The position numbers and the translations under genes were made by a program. DNA of 64,000 bases from Apostichopus japonicus (taxonomy: Eukaryota > Echinodermata > Holothuroidea > Aspidochirotida > Stichopodidae): positions 18,126,917 through 18,190,916 of the forward strand of contig NC_092571.1 in NCBI RefSeq assembly GCF_037975245.1, in the 5' to 3' direction. Positions within the stretch are counted from its first letter, which is position 1; each line of letters starts with the position of its first letter. This document shows positions 60,688 to 64,000 of the stretch, piece by piece. Under the pieces are notes generated by a model that saw nothing but the letters and a program-made list of their open reading frames with translations, was not told where the DNA came from and searched no databases.

Positions 60688-60709
60688 GGTGGGGGGGTGG
60701 GGGGGTGGG
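60688..60709 (+). repeat. G-quadruplex-type G-run cluster
   Basis: GGT, G7, T, G7, T, GGG in 22 bp, on the sense strand of intron 5, preceded by a T8 run. Fits the G3+N1-7 pattern for an intramolecular quadruplex. Confidence 0.75.
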
Positions 60710-61242
60710 ATTATTGAGTCAAAAAGTTCACAGTCCTCATTTAGTATTGTGATATAGACTTGTGGTCGTATATATGTCGATAAACTTAGAAGTTACGTTT
60801 CCACATGTCTTCTCGAAGGCAAAGCTGGGTTTGATCCAAATTTTTGCATTCTTTGCTCTGAAAGTTAATTGTCAAAGAAGTGTTCTGATTGGTTAATTTT
60901 AATCCTCCAAAATATCTGTGACGCATCTGTGACACCTGTAAAATCTGTGACACAAAGGCCTCACTTGTCTATACCAGATTAATTTGCCCAACGAGAGATA
61001 TGTTCTAAGTGTGGCTGTAAAACTTTGATGTGAAGGTGTGGCACAAAACTCAAATTCAGTATTTATGTCATGAACGATGGGCGCCATCTTGTTTTTGGTG
61101 AAAAGCAAGTATGATATTGTAAACATTTTAAATAACTTGTGAAAAAAAAGAAGAAATAGTTTCCTCAACTTTTCATTGTCACATAAATAACCGGGCTTAT
61201 TCTATACTAAACTGAAGTCATGATTTCTTTTTTCTCTTACAG

Positions 61243-61497
61243 AGGCGGTTGCCGGGGCGATTGATCTCTTACCGTCTCCCAGTCCGCAGGCACCCTGGAT
61301 GCTGGACCTGAGCACAGACGAGGGTAACGAGAGCGAGAGGGTCTTCTACTTCAACGGACAAGATTCCAGGGTGGCAATTCCAAACAAGCTGTCTCCCAAG
61401 AACCTGACCGCCAGCTTTGCAGTATCGTTTTGGATGAAACACCGACCACGAGTGGGCGGCGATAAAGAGTACGTTCTAGCGAGCAGTGATTCGGAAG
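61243..61497 (+). CDS. CLSTN: Calsyntenin exon 6: start of laminin-G/LNS domain (codons 314-399)
   Basis: Encodes the first strands of the LNS (laminin G-like, concanavalin-like lectin) domain. The first two bases complete Arg314 and codons run from 61245. Features: 'AIDLLPSPSPQAPW' (319-332), 'VFYFNGQDSRVAIPNK' (347-362), 'LTASFAVSFWMKH' (368-380) and an acidic tail. 'DLLP' and 'SFWMKH' are, from memory, near-invariant calsyntenin landmarks. Two N-glycosylation sequons appear: N-E-S at 342-344 and N-L-T at 367-369. The exon ends in a split glycine codon (G|) before GTAAGG, phase 1. Confidence 0.96.
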
Positions 61498-63245
61498 GTA
61501 AGGACGTGAATATTTATCAATCTCTGATGCAACAGAGGTCCTCTCCTTATGAGACGTGTGTGGAATGAATTTGAAGAGAGTGACCTTTTGTGGTAGGCAG
61601 AAAAAACTTTCATTGACGGAATATTCATCACTTTTAAATGAGCATAGAGTATAAGAAAAGGAAAGAATTATTGCCAGCCAGATTATATTTCATGTCCACG
61701 AAAATTCATCACACATGATGATGGAACGGTACATTATTATCACAGTTAGACATAAATCTGATGGACAATGAATGCCTTTCGTTTGCGTATATTCTTCACG
61801 CAGAAGCACAGTTTCGCTTTGGGTATTTAAGGTGAGGATACTTGGGTGAAAATTTAGCAAAGAACTAAAATGCTTCAGGATTCCTAATTATCACACACGA
61901 ATATACGTCAGTATTGAAGAGGTTGACGAATATCGGAATATTCTACAATGATTGGCAAGGAGAAGTAGTTCCCTAGCAGAGAGAAAATTTACATGTGTGA
62001 ATACTCATTATGTCTACCTTAATTTTAATTGTAGGGAACTATTTCCTTTTTATTGAGACAATCATGAAGCAGTCAGCATTCTAATGAATATGCCTTTAGG
62101 AGTTCATAACTTTAATTTCCTTCAAAGTTCAAGGTTGTTAATTGGTCGACTTGGGAAATTCACTTTTTCAAGAACACTTTTTGCCCGGAGACACAAATTT
62201 AAAGGACTGTGGATTCTGGGGTTTGGAGTGTCTGAGGAAAACCTCGTACTCTGAATTTTGGAAATGGTTTATCAGAGATGCTGAGTACCTCTTTGAGGAC
62301 CAGAAGAGGAATCATTAACTGCGGTTGACATTTTGTAAAAGTGAGGGGAACGGAGAAAAAATGGGGAAAAGAAAAAAAAAACATCTGTGTTTCTAAACTT
62401 ACTACTGGTTTGAAGCTAGTGCCGAAGAATATTAGCAGTAACAGATCTCAACGTTGTCTGGAGATGCATGAATATGAAATAGCATACCGCTTTTACAGAA
62501 CAGTCTGTGCTGGTTGCTTAAACTATGTCAGTTTCACTGTTTAAGGCTATATATTAAAATGAAAGGATGAATGTAGGCTCGGTAGATTCACAGACATTTT
62601 ACCAGACATAACTTTATTAACAGTAAAGAGTGTATTTGTTTTGTTGGTTGGTTGGTTTGTTAAGTTATATATCACGTACAAAAGGAGCAGTCAGTTGTTG
62701 AGAAAACTCAAGCACTGAGGAAATTAATTTTTAAAGGGAGCATCTTGCATATTGAAAGCAAGAATTTACTCGGAGGCAAAGATTTTACCGAACACCATGG
62801 CATGATTGGGATATTCAGCAGGTAGCTAGAGCTATAAGTAATTGTTTTCAATTTGGGTGGTTTTCCCCACCACTCTTGGGGTAGGTCTGACCTGGAAATG
62901 ACTTCCCCATGGCCAACGGGGGGGAGGGGGGAAGACCATTTGAAAGGATCATCAATTCAGTCTTTGGTTTTCCCTGAGTACTCCTGGGATGATACGTCTG
63001 ACCTGGAAAAATCTCCATCAGACATCCCCATGGTTACCGGTCCATGGTTACCATGTTACCACCGGTTACCATGGTTACCCCATGGTCAAAACAGTATGTA
63101 AGGATAATCAATTCATCTATCGATGAAATGCCCAGAGGTTGCAGTCAAACTCCTTGCTCATAAATACCCAACCATGGTATGTTTCGAGGGATGTCAATCA
63201 CCGCCATATTATTTTGAAGGGCTTAATAAATGTTTCTTTTCTTAG
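61498..63245 (+). other. Calsyntenin intron 6 (1,748 bp, phase 1)
   Basis: Donor GTAAGG, acceptor TTTTCTTAG ending at 63245. Contains a duplicated, palindrome-rich block at 62855-63086. The remaining sequence (61500-62850) shows nothing I can name. Confidence 0.85.
62855..63086 (+). repeat. Duplicated segment with clustered CCATGG / GGTTACC palindromes
   Basis: A segment 'ggttttccc...ctc(t)tggg...tctgacctggaaa' occurs at about 62859 and again at about 62967. The second copy runs into a cluster (63027-63086) of CCATGGTTACC and its inverted form GGTTACCATGG, several times within 60 bp. The cluster can form alternative hairpins. Confidence 0.75.
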
Positions 63246-63418
63246 GATCCAACAAGAGGCACTATGCCGTCCACGTCCACAACTGCCGTTTAACGTTCGT
63301 CTTGCGACGGGAGTCTGCTGCCACCGATATCCAGTACCCTTCAGAGTACAGATGGAAGCTGGACCAGTCATGCGACAGGCAGTGGCATCGCTACACCTTC
63401 AACGTACAATACCCACAG
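63246..63418 (+). CDS. CLSTN: Calsyntenin exon 7: LNS domain continued (codons 399-456)
   Basis: Continues the LNS domain. The first two bases complete Gly399 and codons run from 63248. Features: 'HYAVHVHNCRLTF' (404-416) and 'YRWKLDQSCDRQWHRYTF' (433-450). The two cysteines (412, 441) and the 'W.L.Q.CD..WH.Y' signature match, from memory, the vertebrate LNS domain. The exon closes exactly on CAG (Gln456) before GTAGGT, so intron 7 is phase 0, unlike the preceding introns, which are phase 1 or 2. The rest of the protein (remaining LNS strands, membrane segment, kinesin-binding tail in the family) must lie beyond 64000. Confidence 0.95.
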
Positions 63419-63613
63419 GTAGGTCAAAGGAATGAGGGCAAATCAGTTAAAAATTGGATGAAAAAAGGGCCTCCAACGAGATAACTTGGGTGGTAGATTG
63501 AGAAGGAGGTCCGTAGACCAGAAGCGACTGATCTACAGCTTGAGGTCAGTGCTAATAGGTTAATAGATGGTTTATAAATCAGGTGGTTTATAAAATAGAT
63601 GGTTTATAAAACA

Positions 63614-63681
63614 GGGAGTGTTAGCTCAGTGGTTTACGCCGGTGCCTTTCAATCATAAGGTCCCAAGTTCGAGTCACTCCA
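63614..63681 (+). mobile_element. tRNA-like SINE head
   Basis: A 68-nt tRNA-like sequence. The outer arms GGAGTG (63615-63620) and CACTCC (63675-63680) pair perfectly. TAGCTCAGTGG at 63622-63632 is an A-box, and AGTTCGAGTCA at 63666-63676 differs from the B-box at two positions. A GCCTT/AAGGT anticodon-like arm is present. The D and T stems do not close properly, so it is a tRNA-derived SINE or tRNA pseudogene, not a working tRNA. The (CATA)n run ~160 bp downstream could be the SINE tail. Confidence 0.6.
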
Positions 63682-63834
63682 AGATTAATGTATGTGGTCC
63701 AGTAATACAGAGTTGTTGACAATTCATAATCATATACGTTAAAATAGGAATCTAAGAGATTGATTTCGGTCAGATTGCTGCTTTGATAAGCCAATGATGG
63801 CTTCTTTGTGAGTTCCTGCTTGCAGGAGGATCTA

Positions 63835-63910
63835 AAATACATACATACATACATACATACATACAATACATGTATACATACAATACATAAAATACCTACA
63901 TACATACATA
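63835..63910 (+). repeat. (CATA)n microsatellite
   Basis: ACATACATACATACATAC runs with interruptions, following the tRNA-like head; possibly its 3' tail. Confidence 0.85.
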
Positions 63911-64000
63911 AATAGAGATGGGGAAGGTAAGAGTGCAGTGGCTCTGTTGAGACAGATAGGGAGTAACTCCTAAATAAACAACAAGGTAACTGTCAGAATT

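Larger units (their letters stand above)
59494..61242 (+). other. Calsyntenin intron 5 (1,749 bp, phase 1)
   Basis: Donor GTAAGT, acceptor CTCTTACAG ending at 61242. Holds hammerhead-like copy 4, a retroposon 3' tail (59985-60062) and a G-run cluster (60688-60709). Nothing recognised at 60070-60680 or 60720-61230. Confidence 0.85.
63419..64000 (+). other. Start of calsyntenin intron 7 (runs off window)
   Basis: Donor GTAGGT, phase 0. Contains three short 'ggtttataaa' repeats near 63568-63610, a tRNA-like SINE head and a (CATA)n tail. No further exon is visible before the window ends. Confidence 0.8.

Noticed and set aside
63614-63681. Functional tRNA gene
   Set aside because: A- and B-box-like sequences and acceptor pairing are present, but D and T stems do not close and the B-box is altered; a SINE head or pseudogene fits better.

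Overview
This is a stretch of animal nuclear genome. It has long AT-rich introns, GT-AG splice sites, microsatellites, DNA-transposon remnants and tRNA-derived SINE fragments, and no bacterial gene organisation. The transposon and SINE load and the 20-kb first intron suggest a marine invertebrate. An invertebrate deuterostome such as an echinoderm is my best guess, but that is weak inference and I cannot name a species.

One gene is recognisable: the 5' part of a calsyntenin (CLSTN), a type I membrane protein with two cadherin repeats and a laminin-G/LNS domain, on the + strand. Seven coding exons can be placed: 8589-8667, 28829-29141, 35580-35788, 47217-47360, 59299-59493, 61243-61497 and 63246-63418. 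All junctions are GT-AG, and the intron phases join without a break into 456 codons (1368 nt): signal peptide, cadherin 1, cadherin 2, the cysteine-bearing linker and the first half of the LNS domain. The gene runs off the right edge; the rest of the LNS domain, the membrane segment and the cytoplasmic tail lie beyond 64000. Exon 1 is a signal-peptide exon inferred from its reading frame, phase and hydrophobic core. It lies 20.2 kb upstream of exon 2, in a different frame from the longest open frame there.

Layout: 1-8400 is upstream sequence with a tandem array of about 463-bp units (2105-4140) and three non-autonomous hAT elements, each with a perfect 8-bp target duplication (3408-3811, 5439-6283, 7240-7611). 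A consensus CRE sits at 8433-8440, just upstream of exon 1. Intron 1 (8668-28828) holds an inverted-repeat element carrying seven identical 17-mers, a MITE-like family whose ends carry splice-donor consensus, and a 33-bp palindromic insertion. Intron 2 holds a foldback element and a hammerhead-like motif. Intron 3 holds a 2.7-kb element made of an AGGTCA/TGACCT-rich satellite (nuclear-receptor-like DR4 and DR5 spacings), plus 18-bp and ~123-bp minisatellites. Introns 4-7 hold duplications, SINE heads, a G-quadruplex-type run, and two further hammerhead-like copies flanking exon 5.

I see no second protein-coding gene, no structural RNA gene that looks functional, and no CRISPR or other prokaryotic system. 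The points most worth a second look are the nuclear-receptor-like satellite, the length-locked A9 17-mer element, and the four copies of a hammerhead-ribozyme-like core.
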